Origin: Afipia massiliensis
Lineage (GTDB): Bacteria > Pseudomonadota > Alphaproteobacteria > Rhizobiales > Xanthobacteraceae
Assembly: GCF_001006325.2 (NCBI RefSeq)
Contig: NZ_LBIA02000001.1
Coordinates: forward strand, 2,977,501 to 3,041,500
Direction of reading: 5' to 3'
Length of the DNA stretch: 64,000 nt
Shown piece after piece: positions 25,010 to 33,571 of this stretch. The stretch's first letter is position 1. Each line of letters starts with the position of its first letter. The translations under genes and the position numbers were made by a program. The notes under the pieces are model-generated. The model searched no databases, had not been told where the DNA came from, and worked only from the letters and a program-made list of their open reading frames with translations.

Positions 25010-25801
25010 ATGACTCCGCGTCCACGCCGCAGCACCGATGCCAACGACTATCAGTTTGTGCCGCGTCCGCTTGCGGCGATGTCGAAGAGCTTCAGGGACG
25101 GTTTCGAGATCGAGCCGCACCATCACGCGCGCGACCAGCTCGTCTATGCTGTGACCGGCGTGATGCGGGTCCGCACTGCGACCGAGGCGTGGATCGTGCC
25201 GCCGGATCGCGCGGTCTATCTTCCAGCGCGCACAGAGCATTCCATCAGCATTCACGGTCAGGTGGAGATGCGCACGCTCTACATCGCGCGCGATGCCCAT
25301 GACGACCTTCCATCCGCGCCGACCGTGCTGGAAGTCTCAGGCTTGTTGCGCGAACTGGTGCTGGCGATGATCGAGGAGCCGGTGATCTACGACGAGCAGG
25401 GACGCGCGGGGGCGGTGGCGTTTCTGATCCTGGCGGAAATTGCCAGCGCGCGGCGATTGTCGCTGGTGATCCCGATGCCGCGCGATCCACGCCTGCTGCG
25501 GGTCTGCAACGCACTGCTGGCCGATCCGGCAAGCCGTCTCACGCTGGATAGCTGGGTCGATACGGCGGGCGCGTCGGCGCGGACGCTGGCGCGGCTGTTC
25601 GAGGCTGAACTGGGATTGAGCTTCGCGGCATGGCGGCAGCGCGTGCGCTTCCACAACGCGCTGGAAGCTATCGTCGCGGGCGAGCCGATCTCGCGCGTCG
25701 CAGAGCGCAACGGCTATCGCAGTTCAAGCGCGTTCTCGGCTGCGTTCCGCAAGGCGATGGGCCAGCCGCCCAGTTCGTTAAGGAGTGAGGGAGGGGCGTG
25801 A
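25010..25801 (+). CDS. AraC family transcriptional regulator with cupin sensor domain
   Basis: The 263-residue protein has an N-terminal AraC-type cupin (FEIEPHHHARDQLVYAVTGV, WIVPPDRAVYLPARTEHSIS) and a C-terminal pair of helix-turn-helices (TLDSWVDTAGASARTLARLF, EPISRVAERNGYRSSSAFSA, AFRKAMGQPPSSLR). It belongs to the class that controls a neighbouring transporter. The MFS gene is divergent, so regulation of it is the natural inference. ATG 24992 is an alternative start six codons earlier. Confidence 0.87.
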   Translation: MTPRPRRSTDANDYQFVPRPLAAMSKSFRDGFEIEPHHHARDQLVYAVTGVMRVRTATEAWIVPPDRAVYLPARTEHSISIHGQVEMRTLYIARDAHDDLPSAPTVLEVSGLLRELVLAMIEEPVIYDEQGRAGAVAFLILAEIASARRLSLVIPMPRDPRLLRVCNALLADPASRLTLDSWVDTAGASARTLARLFEAELGLSFAAWRQRVRFHNALEAIVAGEPISRVAERNGYRSSSAFSAAFRKAMGQPPSSLRSEGGA

Positions 25802-25810
25802 GCGGTTAGC

Positions 25811-26755
25811 TCACGCCTTCTTCAGATAGTAGTTCGCATTCTTGCCGAGGGCGATGCGGCGGATGATCCGGCGCATGGTCTCCGATCCGCGCAGCGGTTC
25901 GATGATCGCGGCGGCGGCGCGGTAGACGGCGAGCTTTGTGCTGTCCAGCGCGGGCCTTGCGCCCGGAGCGGCCTGCGGCAAGCCGATGCCGCGCAGCATC
26001 GAGTTGAAGCGATGCAGGTCGTTCAGCCGGCGCACTTCCTCGGTTTTCCAGGTGATCGCCATCGAGATCGAATGCGATCCCGCTGTCTTCACCCAGTGCG
26101 GCCACTGATAAGGAATGTAGCAGCCGTCGCCGGCGTCGAGATTGAACTCGATCCCGCGCGGCCGGAAGCTCTCGTGGAAGGGCACGTTGCGGTGCTTGAC
26201 GGTGGAATGCTCGACCTGCGCGTCGTCGGCGATCTTGCCGTCGCGGTTGTCGTAGACGGCGAAGATCTTCTCGCCGCAGATCTGCACGAAGAAATTGTCT
26301 TCGGCATCCATGTGGAACGGCGTGGTCGAGTTTGGCGACGACACGAACAGGAAGCCTTCGATCTGCGAGAAGCCGGCATCCTCGATGCTCTTGAAGCCGC
26401 GTGCACGGGCCACCGACGTCAGCGCGTCTTCGAGCAGTTGGCGATACTCCGGGGATTTCTCCACGCGCTTGAGCACCATCCATGCGCCCGCGGTCTGAAT
26501 GCGGTTGACGACCTCGACCGGATCGAGATCGACGCTCTTCACCTTGTCCGGGTCCTGGCTGACGGAGGCGTCGCCGGAATTGTATTCGATCAGGTCGCGC
26601 GGCATGTCCGAGGCAAGCTGTGCGATGCGCGACAGCGTCAGCAGCGGATGGCCCGCGAGCTTGTGGCGGATCGCGAACGGCTTCAGCGGAAAATCGCGCT
26701 TCAGCGATTCATTGTCGGCGGTGATGACCGGCGAAATGCTTGAGGCGACGTTCAT
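25811..26755 (-). CDS. Cupin/JmjC-like (cupin_8) protein, possible 2-oxoglutarate hydroxylase
   Basis: The 314-residue protein has the JmjC/cupin_8 core. The metal-binding H-x-D occurs in TTPFHMDAEDNFFVQICGEK and the distal His in GDGCYIPYQWPHWVKTAG. A conserved DNRDGKIADD region and a C-terminal helical part (LNDLHRFNSMLRGIGLPQ) follow. Members are Fe(II)/2-oxoglutarate oxygenases that hydroxylate proteins or small molecules. The start overlaps the stop of the GNAT gene by ATGA (26752-26755), so the two are translationally coupled. Confidence 0.85.
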   Translation of the reverse strand: MNVASSISPVITADNESLKRDFPLKPFAIRHKLAGHPLLTLSRIAQLASDMPRDLIEYNSGDASVSQDPDKVKSVDLDPVEVVNRIQTAGAWMVLKRVEKSPEYRQLLEDALTSVARARGFKSIEDAGFSQIEGFLFVSSPNSTTPFHMDAEDNFFVQICGEKIFAVYDNRDGKIADDAQVEHSTVKHRNVPFHESFRPRGIEFNLDAGDGCYIPYQWPHWVKTAGSHSISMAITWKTEEVRRLNDLHRFNSMLRGIGLPQAAPGARPALDSTKLAVYRAAAAIIEPLRGSETMRRIIRRIALGKNANYYLKKA

Positions 26756-28080
26756 GAGCGTGTCTCCCGGAGTTTTCTGATGGTGTGAACAAGGCGGCGC
26801 GCCGGCTCGCGAACGAGCGTGCGCAAGGCGAGGCCGAGCCGGATGGCCGGCACGAATGGATCGCGGCGATTGAGCGGGATCAGCACGTCGCCGATGACAA
26901 GGCGCCCGCGCCAGATCGGATCGATCATGGGATGACCCGGGATCGCGGTGGAATCGACCATCGTGATTGTGTCATCGGCGCACATGTGGCGCGTCAGCTC
27001 CAGCGTCAACTGAACCCCGGGCGACCATTTGGCGAAGTTTTCGTCGACACCGAGCTTGAAATAGAAGGCGCGGTCGAGGTGCCGGAGCACGATGCCGGAG
27101 GCGACCGGCGTTTCGCCGGCATGCAGCGTCACGATTTCGCAGTTGCCGCGCGCCGCGGCATCAAACACCGCGCGGCGAACGAAAGCGGCGTCGCCGTCGT
27201 GCTGCGCCAGCGCCGTGCCGCGCTTGGCCTTCCAGCCGCTGGCTTCGAGGGTGAGGAAAATTCCAAGGTCGCGTTTGATTTCGCTCGGCGCGGTCGCGAT
27301 CGTGAAGATCACGTCGCCATGTTCGGCGAGCCGGTTGCGCTGGCGGCGAAGCTCTTTCAGCTTTTTCGGCCCGAGCGCGTCGCGGAGCAGATCGTCGGCG
27401 TCGCGTGTTGCGTCGAGGCTGGCGCGCGCATGGCTTTGCAGGATGCGCGGCTTCAGCCCGCGGTACGCGAGTGCGCGGGTCAACGATGCCATCGCCGCGC
27501 CTTCGAGCGGGATGTCACGCAGGATCAGCGCATGCGCCCCGGCGTTGCGTGCCTGTTGCATCAGTTCAGCGGCGGCCTCGTCGGCCTGGTCGCGATCGAG
27601 CAATGGCGTGGCGAGTGTGCCGTAAGGATCGGCGCTGACCAGCGCGGGCAGGGGAAGGCCGTAGGCGCGCCAGGCGGAAATCACCGGCAGCAGGCCGATC
27701 AGGCGCGGACTGTCATTGTTCGCGGTTGTGGCTGTGAGGGCGCGGACGTTGGTGCGTCCCTGCGCGGACGCATTCACAGCCAGCTTCCATTCGGGCAGAT
27801 AATAGCCGTTCGGCTCAACGGCGTTGTCGCTCAGGCGGCGCCAGCGCTCAGTGGAGACCATGTCGAGCGGTGCGAGCGCGGCGGTTGATTCAGCCGCGGA
27901 ACGGTCGCTCGTTCGCTCACGAGCAAAACTCACCTCGCGGCGCGCGGCGGCTTGTGTTGCATCGGCAATCTCGACCACGTCCCTGATCCCATTCCACGTG
28001 TTCTTCGGCACGCGGCCTTTCGGAGCTGTGTGCGCTGTTGTTTTTGGCGTCCCTGATTTTCGACGGTATGCGCCAAACAT
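26752..28080 (-). CDS. GNAT/FemAB-like N-acetyltransferase (CelD-type)
   Basis: The protein (442 residues from 28080) has the FemAB/CelD-like acetyltransferase pattern: LYLPEWKLAVNA-like entry after RRLSDNAVEPNG, DALGPKKLKELRRQRNRLAE, FLTLEASGWKAKRGTAL and the late YFKLGVDENFAKWSPGVQL. Enzymes of this class transfer acyl or aminoacyl groups in cell-envelope or polysaccharide metabolism. The start is uncertain: codons between 28155 and 28080 have unusually low third-position G+C (12 of 25), so the longer GTG start is rejected, and a GTG near 28010 is also possible. It is coupled with the cupin gene by a 4-base overlap. Confidence 0.78.
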   Translation of the reverse strand: MFGAYRRKSGTPKTTAHTAPKGRVPKNTWNGIRDVVEIADATQAAARREVSFARERTSDRSAAESTAALAPLDMVSTERWRRLSDNAVEPNGYYLPEWKLAVNASAQGRTNVRALTATTANNDSPRLIGLLPVISAWRAYGLPLPALVSADPYGTLATPLLDRDQADEAAAELMQQARNAGAHALILRDIPLEGAAMASLTRALAYRGLKPRILQSHARASLDATRDADDLLRDALGPKKLKELRRQRNRLAEHGDVIFTIATAPSEIKRDLGIFLTLEASGWKAKRGTALAQHDGDAAFVRRAVFDAAARGNCEIVTLHAGETPVASGIVLRHLDRAFYFKLGVDENFAKWSPGVQLTLELTRHMCADDTITMVDSTAIPGHPMIDPIWRGRLVIGDVLIPLNRRDPFVPAIRLGLALRTLVREPARRLVHTIRKLRETRS

Positions 28081-28359
28081 CAAAATCGGATGTGGGATTA
28101 GGGTTAAATGCGGTGCGCTTTTTTCATCGGTTGTTAACGATGCTGGCGCGCTCACGAAGGCGTGACAGCCGTTGCCGGTATCATTCGGTTGGAAACCGCC
28201 GCGTGCAGGAAAATTTAAGCAATTGCGCGCAACCTACAATTACCATGACACCGCCTGCGTGACATTTCAGCGGCGGTGGGAATTTTAAGAAGTCAGTTTT
28301 TGTAAACCGAGATTCTCGGAGCGCAATTTTACCAGGCAGCAATCTCCACGGAGGTCGCA

Positions 28360-28689
28360 ATGGGCAAGGAACTTCGTAAGAGCCAGCGGATCGATTTCGA
28401 ACGCGGCATTGATGTGCAGATCATGGGAATCGACGGCACCTGGCGCCGGTCGTGCCGGATGCTGGATGTGTCCGAAGGCGGCGCTTTGCTGAAAGTTGAC
28501 GGCTCCGTCGGCGATCTCGATCTGAAGGAATTTTTCCTGCTGCTGTCCTCGACCGGCCTCGCTTACCGGCGATGCAAGATGGTGCGGGTGAACGGCGACC
28601 AGGTCGGCGTGATTTTTCTGAGACCTGACGTCAAGAAGAAGTCGGCATCCCCATCTGCGCGACGGGTGCCAGTGGAAGGATTGGCCTGA
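28360..28689 (+). CDS. PilZ-domain protein, first of three
   Basis: The 109-residue protein contains the c-di-GMP-binding elements RKSQR (residues 6-10) and DVSEGGALL, followed by the small beta barrel (EFFLLLSSTGLAYRRCKM, VRVNGDQVGVIFL). It should bind cyclic di-GMP as a cytosolic single-domain effector. The ribosome site GGAGGT is close to the ATG. A second PilZ gene follows 46 bases after. Confidence 0.88.
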   Translation: MGKELRKSQRIDFERGIDVQIMGIDGTWRRSCRMLDVSEGGALLKVDGSVGDLDLKEFFLLLSSTGLAYRRCKMVRVNGDQVGVIFLRPDVKKKSASPSARRVPVEGLA

Positions 28690-28735
28690 CGTCAGATCCG
28701 CAAGAGCGTTGTGAGAGTCCGAGGTGTGAGCCTTC

Positions 28736-28984
28736 ATGCATCAAGATCGTCGCTTCAACCGCGTCCGGCCTTCGGGGAATCTCTCCCGCTCGGCCAGCAT
28801 CATCGTCGACCTGAAATCTCCGGTGATCCGCTGCAACGTCGTGGATTATTCCGCGGGCGGCGCTTGTCTCGAGGTTGCACCCGGCAAGCCGTTGCCGGAC
28901 AGGTTCGAGCTGCTCTACGCCGGATCGAAAAAGAAATGCCGCGTGGTGTGGGTGAAAGGCCCGCGCCTCGGCGTTTCGTTCTAG
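28736..28984 (+). CDS. PilZ-domain protein, second of three
   Basis: The 82-residue protein has DRRFNR near the N-terminus and DYSAGGACLEV as second PilZ motif, then a shortened barrel with KKKCRVVWVKGPRLGVSF. The Arg-rich box is DRRFNR rather than RxxxR in strict spacing (RRFNR fits). Same strand and spacing as the preceding PilZ gene, so probably one operon. Confidence 0.82.
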   Translation: MHQDRRFNRVRPSGNLSRSASIIVDLKSPVIRCNVVDYSAGGACLEVAPGKPLPDRFELLYAGSKKKCRVVWVKGPRLGVSF

Positions 28985-28997
28985 CTGCCGGGCGCCT

Positions 28998-29309
28998 TCA
29001 GTCGAACGCGATGCCGACGCGCTGACCGTTATTCCAGACCATGCGGCAGCGGGCGACAAAATCATCCGCCTTGATGGCAAGGCTGAATCGCGGCGGGATC
29101 ATCGCGGCATTGGCGACATCCAGCGCCGCGCCGCGGTTGGATATGTTGCGTACCGTGCAGTCGACGCCCGCGCCATTGAACGTGATGACGCCGCCCTTGA
29201 AAACACGACGACGCGTTTCCGACCGCCTCTCCGCCAATGGTGTGTCTGTCATGGCCGCGACCTTGTGAGTCATGGCCGCCACCGTAGGTACAGCGGGTTG
29301 CCAGTCCAT
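28998..29309 (-). CDS. PilZ-domain protein, third of three
   Basis: The product carries ERRSETRRR and NISNRGAALDV, then FSLAIKADDFVARCRMVWNN, the usual PilZ barrel end. It is convergent with the other two PilZ genes, with 13 bases between stops. Starts at 29309, 29273 and 29252 are all in frame; AAGG before 29252 makes the short form (84 residues) quite likely. Confidence 0.82.
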   Translation of the reverse strand: MDWQPAVPTVAAMTHKVAAMTDTPLAERRSETRRRVFKGGVITFNGAGVDCTVRNISNRGAALDVANAAMIPPRFSLAIKADDFVARCRMVWNNGQRVGIAFD

Positions 29310-29585
29310 AAAGCGATACCTGTTGCTGCCTTGGCTCGCGTTCAGGATTGATTCACGACATTGAGCCGGGGCGTGCCCGGGCCCGGCTGGAACAGCTGCA
29401 CAGCGGCTAACTCATGCCCCTTTGCAGGGTTTGCCTCGCCCTGGTCGCGTCCTGCCCCGTCTTGGCCATCGTTTTGCGGTGGGGTAGACTGTCGATGGCG
29501 GGCAGGCGCGCGTCCGGACGACGGCGTCCAGGTTCACAACAAGTCCCAATCTCACAACAGATTGATTGATCCGGGGAGAGTTTCG

Positions 29586-29852
29586 ATGCGGGTGTTTCGT
29601 GTGGCGATGCTGATCGGCTTGACGATGGTTCCCGTCGCTGTGCCGGCATATGCCCAGATGATGCCGGGGTTCAAACTGGGAGAAGGCAAGGAATACTCCG
29701 AGGAAGAAAAGGCGCGCGCGAAGGCCAACGAGGACGCGGCGAAGGCCGCGCGGTCCAAGATCCCCGATGCCAAGGCGAGCAACGATCCATGGGCCACGGT
29801 GCGAACCGAGCCTGCCGCGAAATCCGCCAAGGCGAAATCGACCGCGAAGTGA
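29586..29852 (+). CDS. Exported small charged protein (88 aa)
   Basis: A signal peptide ends at VPAYA-Q (residue about 22). The mature chain is short and highly charged (YSEEEKARAKANEDAAKAAR, then AAKSAKAKSTAK), with a WATVRTEP segment. GGGGAGAG gives a strong ribosome site. Similar exported Lys/Ala-rich proteins are widespread in rhizobia; function unknown. The 276 bases before it show no gene. Confidence 0.7.
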   Translation: MRVFRVAMLIGLTMVPVAVPAYAQMMPGFKLGEGKEYSEEEKARAKANEDAAKAARSKIPDAKASNDPWATVRTEPAAKSAKAKSTAK

Positions 29853-29873
29853 AGTTCCTGCCGCGCGGCGGCG

Positions 29874-30059
29874 TTACTTCGGGATCTTCGTCTCTGCGGA
29901 AAGCCAGTTGTTCAGATTGACGGCAACGTCGAGCTGGCGGGCCTTTTTCAGAAGATCGTCGCGCTGCTCGCATGGCGGCATCGCGCGGGCCTTGTCCCGG
30001 GTTTCATCCGCGATTTTCTGCCACTTCTCTCCGATGGAAATCTCGTTCGTCCTGTGCAT
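29874..30059 (-). CDS. Small hypothetical protein (61 aa)
   Basis: A helical charged protein (IGEKWQKIADETRDKARAMP, PCEQRDDLLKKARQLDVAVN) with one Cys. GGAGAG nine bases before the ATG at 30059 supports this start over the longer frame to 30095. The pattern (KWxxxAxxxRxxAxxMPxCxxRDxLLKKARQL) is seen in uncharacterised Bradyrhizobium-family proteins. Confidence 0.68.
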   Translation of the reverse strand: MHRTNEISIGEKWQKIADETRDKARAMPPCEQRDDLLKKARQLDVAVNLNNWLSAETKIPK

Positions 30060-30251
30060 GGATGACGCTCTCCTGGCTGTCAGGTGTGAGCACACCGCTT
30101 TGTGATCGCCGGTGCATGGTCTGTCTCAACCCCCGGTTGGCTGAAACGATCCGCAGGCGCGCAACGCCCGTGCGTCGTATTTTTTTGCTCCACGAAGGAA
30201 CCAATCTCGCCCCGCATTCGTCTGTCACATAAGACATTACGCGGTGGGACG

Positions 30252-30440
30252 ATGACTGGTCTGATCCGATTGGTGCAACACTGGCTCTGGCCAGCGGCTG
30301 CGGAAATTTCGACAGAAGCGCAGGACACGACCAGCATGGCAGATCTGGTGCGGTTGCTCGGAACCGAACACGAGCCGGCTGCTCCGGTCGACGGACAGGG
30401 CGAGGGGCAGGCGAACGAGGCCGACCGTTCCGGTTCCTGA
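30252..30440 (+). CDS. Possible small protein (62 aa)
   Basis: A short frame beginning MTGLIRLVQHWLWPAAAEIS with an acidic Gly/Ala-rich end. GGTGGGACG upstream is a fair ribosome site. There is no recognisable domain. The call is tentative. Confidence 0.35.
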   Translation: MTGLIRLVQHWLWPAAAEISTEAQDTTSMADLVRLLGTEHEPAAPVDGQGEGQANEADRSGS

Positions 30441-30568
30441 CGCACGACAGTTTCGGCAAAATTACGATTCACGCAGAGCCGGAAACACAAGAGGCCCGCC
30501 AGGTGCGGCGGCCCTCGCGATGTTCGGCGCGGTTCGGCAAGCCGCACGATCATGCCGCGCCGGCGGCG

Positions 30569-30847
30569 TTACTGCTTGGGCATATCCATGCCCTTGTGCG
30601 GATCGTCGGCTTTCATGCCGTCCATCATCGCCATGTTCTTGCAGCAACCGCACATGCGCATGCCGGACTGTTTCATGGACACGGCAGGCTTGTCAGCCAT
30701 CGGGTCGATAACGGCGGCGGACCTGCCGCACATGCCGCCCTGGGAGGTGGTGTTCTGAGCCTGCTGGCCCGAGCCGCCACACATCGCGGCAGCCGGTGAA
30801 AGGCCGATCAGCAGGGCTATGGTAGTTGAAGCGAGAAGTGTGCGCAT
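30569..30847 (-). CDS. Exported Cys/Met-rich protein (92 aa), possible metal-binding
   Basis: A signal peptide (LLASTTIALLIGLSPAAA) precedes a chain with CGGSGQQ, GGMCGRS and GMRMCGCCKNMAMMDGMK, ending DPHKGMDMPKQ. Cys, His and Met clusters of this sort bind copper or similar soft metals in the periplasm, although the function is inferred. AGGGAG precedes the ATG. Confidence 0.7.
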   Translation of the reverse strand: MRTLLASTTIALLIGLSPAAAMCGGSGQQAQNTTSQGGMCGRSAAVIDPMADKPAVSMKQSGMRMCGCCKNMAMMDGMKADDPHKGMDMPKQ

Positions 30848-30975
30848 TGGCTTTTTCTCCCTTGTTCAGGAGAACCTGGCGGCAGACGCACAGAATCGGG
30901 GTCAATTCTTTGTCAGTCGCGACAGGTGACGGCTGATGACATCGCGCAGGGCAAAACGAGGCCATTGGGATCATC

Positions 30976-31110
30976 TTACCACACCAGCGAGTAATAGACG
31001 GTGGCTCCGATCAGAAGCAGTCCGCCTAGAATGACCAGCGACAAAAAGAACCACTCTGCCGCCGAAAGCGGCTCAGTACGCGGATCGAAAAAATCATCCG
31101 GCTGAGACAT
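30976..31110 (-). CDS. 44-residue single-span membrane protein
   Basis: A frame of 44 codons starts MSQPDDFFDPRTEPLSAAEW and continues into one hydrophobic helix (FFLSLVILGGLLLIGATVYY), ending SLVW before TAA. It has the acidic soluble N-terminus and single C-terminal span of small membrane proteins. No strong ribosome site is visible (GATGCGCG precedes the ATG). It is too short for standard gene calls, but codon use and topology look real. Confidence 0.6.
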   Translation of the reverse strand: MSQPDDFFDPRTEPLSAAEWFFLSLVILGGLLLIGATVYYSLVW

Positions 31111-31297
31111 CGCGCATCACCGAACGCAGGAGTTCGACGTTAACGCTCGCAGCTTTATATGCCTGTTCACCTTCCGACAGAACCGAAAAACAAACCCCGC
31201 GCCGGGAAGCGGGGGTGGCAAACCGACGCGGAACTCATATTGCGGTCATGTTTGGGTGGCGATGTGCGCTCACTTGAATCACATACCGGAGTAAGAA

Positions 31298-31609
31298 ATG
31301 AAATTCTCATTCGCCCTTGTTGGACTTGCCGCTCTCAGCATTTTTGCGGTCACTGAAACCGCGTCAGCGATGCCGAACGGCTTGACCACACAGAGCGGCA
31401 TCGAATCGAACGTAGATCAGGTTCGCCTGGTGTGTGACCGTTACGGACGTTGCTACCAGTCGCGTGGATATGGCTATCGAAGCGGGCCACGTTACGGCCA
31501 TGGCCACCGGTATGGCCATGCACCGCGCTACGATCGTCACCGGGGAGGCGGGTACGGGTACGGTCACGGAGGTGGTGGCGGGAATTGGCGCCCCGTTGGC
31601 CGCTTGTAA
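31298..31609 (+). CDS. Exported Gly/Tyr/His-rich protein with VCDRYGRC motif
   Basis: A 24-residue signal peptide (FALVGLAALSIFAVTETASA) is followed by GIESNVDQVRLVCDRYGRCY, then a Gly/Tyr/His/Arg-rich tail (YGHGHRYGHAPRYDRHRGGG). The motif V-R-x-V-C-D-x-x-G-R-C-Y is also present in the product at 56723-57037, so both belong to one secreted family. The tail could bind metal or polysaccharide. A terminator follows at 31616. Confidence 0.72.
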   Translation: MKFSFALVGLAALSIFAVTETASAMPNGLTTQSGIESNVDQVRLVCDRYGRCYQSRGYGYRSGPRYGHGHRYGHAPRYDRHRGGGYGYGHGGGGGNWRPVGRL

Positions 31610-31615
31610 GTTTTG

Positions 31616-31645
31616 AAAAGAGGGCTTCGGCCCTCTTTTTGTTTA
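31616..31645 (+). terminator. Rho-independent terminator
   Basis: AAAAGAGGGC-TTCG-GCCCTCTTTTTG: an 8-bp stem with a TTCG tetraloop followed by five T. This is the clearest terminator in the window and follows the Gly/Tyr/His-rich gene. Confidence 0.92.
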
Positions 31646-31708
31646 TCCTCTATGTCCAAGTCGACGAGTTGACCTTCACTCCGGAGCTTGATCGTTAAGG
31701 AAAAGGAT

Positions 31709-31735
31709 GAGGCCGCCAACTGAGGCGGCCTTTCT
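31709..31735 (-). terminator. Probable bidirectional terminator
   Basis: GAGGCCGCC/GGCGGCCTT forms a hairpin just after the stop codon of the minus-strand membrane protein; T-rich sequence lies on both sides. Confidence 0.6.
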
Positions 31736-31743
31736 AAACGTGA

Positions 31744-31926
31744 CTATAGTTTCTGGTCGTCTGAAAAGGCCCAGATCCAAAGGAAAATAATATTCACGAG
31801 CGGCACGAAGTACAGCAAAGACCAAGCCCAGCTGCGGCCGTTTTTCTGCAGAATCTTTCCGATTGGAATCGGTGGTGTGAGCACGAACAAAACGACCAAC
31901 CAGTGCCAAATACTGAAATTTCCCAT
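31744..31926 (-). CDS. Small membrane protein (60 aa)
   Basis: Two hydrophobic segments (HWLVVLFVLTPPIPIGKIL, WSLLYFVPLVNIIFLWIWAF) surround a Lys/Asn-rich loop. GGGGGG lies upstream of the ATG at 31926; the open frame to 31989 is not needed. The gene is rather A/T-rich. The WSLLYFVPLVNIIFLW pattern occurs in small proteins of unknown role. Confidence 0.65.
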   Translation of the reverse strand: MGNFSIWHWLVVLFVLTPPIPIGKILQKNGRSWAWSLLYFVPLVNIIFLWIWAFSDDQKL

Positions 31927-32026
31927 GCGACCCCCCAATTTTCCCTGAAACACTTTTCTGGCATGGGAGCGCAAATCAAAACAGGCCACTAGGGGTTAAA
32001 ACAGGCCAGTACCGCCCCTCGCAAAA

Positions 32027-32041
32027 GAACATATTGCGAAC
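32027..32041. promoter_or_regulatory. LexA (SOS) box of recA
   Basis: GAAC-ATATTGC-GAAC is the exact Rhizobiales-type direct repeat GAAC-N7-GAAC bound by LexA. It overlaps the -35 region TTGCGA (32034-32039) of the recA promoter, where bound LexA would block RNA polymerase. A third GAAC is at 32045. Confidence 0.85.
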
Positions 32042-32062
32042 CTAGAACAAATAGGGTACATT
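32034..32062 (+). promoter_or_regulatory. Predicted recA promoter
   Basis: TTGCGA (32034-32039) and TACATT (32057-32062) are separated by 17 bases and match the sigma-70 consensus well. The position relative to the LexA box makes it the likely regulated recA promoter. Confidence 0.6.
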
Positions 32063-32163
32063 TTGTTCCATCGGATCGATCCTGATTCCGGTCCGCCGCA
32101 GGGGCAGCAGGCCAGCCAGCTTGTTTGTCCGGCTGGCGAATCCCGTTCATAAGGAGCACCACT

Positions 32164-33252
<1,089 letters not shown>

Positions 33253-33571
33253 ATCTATTTCCGGCTCGGGCTTAATCGCCCGGGTTTGGGTGCGATCCGA
33301 AAAGAACGGGAATCCTTTTCGGGCATCCATCGCACCTTCGGAAAGCAAACGGGCGTTGTGGATGTTGAGTTGCCGACATCCCCAGCGCCCGATTTGTTTT
33401 TGAAGAGCAGGGCGGCAGCGTTTCTCTCCGCGTCGTCCCGGCCAAGCGTAGCGCGAGCCGGGACCCATAACCCCTGCATTCGTTTGGCGCGTTGCGCGCT
33501 CGACACATGAACCACAGTCCAGTGATTGTCCCCGCTCTCGCGGGGACGACGACTTGGAAGCTCCGAGCGTG
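33253..33571. other. Intergenic gap between recA and gcvP, no gene
   Basis: A weak terminator-like hairpin CTCGGGC/GCCCGGG lies at 33265-33284, followed by CCGAAAAG/CTTTTCGG (33296-33323) and the REP pair at 33432-33550. All frames here are short and read repeat sequence. Confidence 0.6.
33432..33550. repeat. GTCGTCCCGG / CCCCGCTCTCGCGGGG repeat pair
   Basis: CGTCGTCCCGGCCAAGCGTA with CGAGCCGGGACC forms the first palindrome and GTCCCCGCTCTCGCGGGGAC the second. The inner sequence CCCATAACCCC links it to the units at 6649 and 9042. It fills the gap between the convergent recA and gcvP genes. Confidence 0.8.

Noticed and set aside
33420-33570. REP pair considered as an insertion-sequence end
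   Set aside because: No transposase frame or target duplication is visible; the units are the same palindromes seen at 6649 and 9042.
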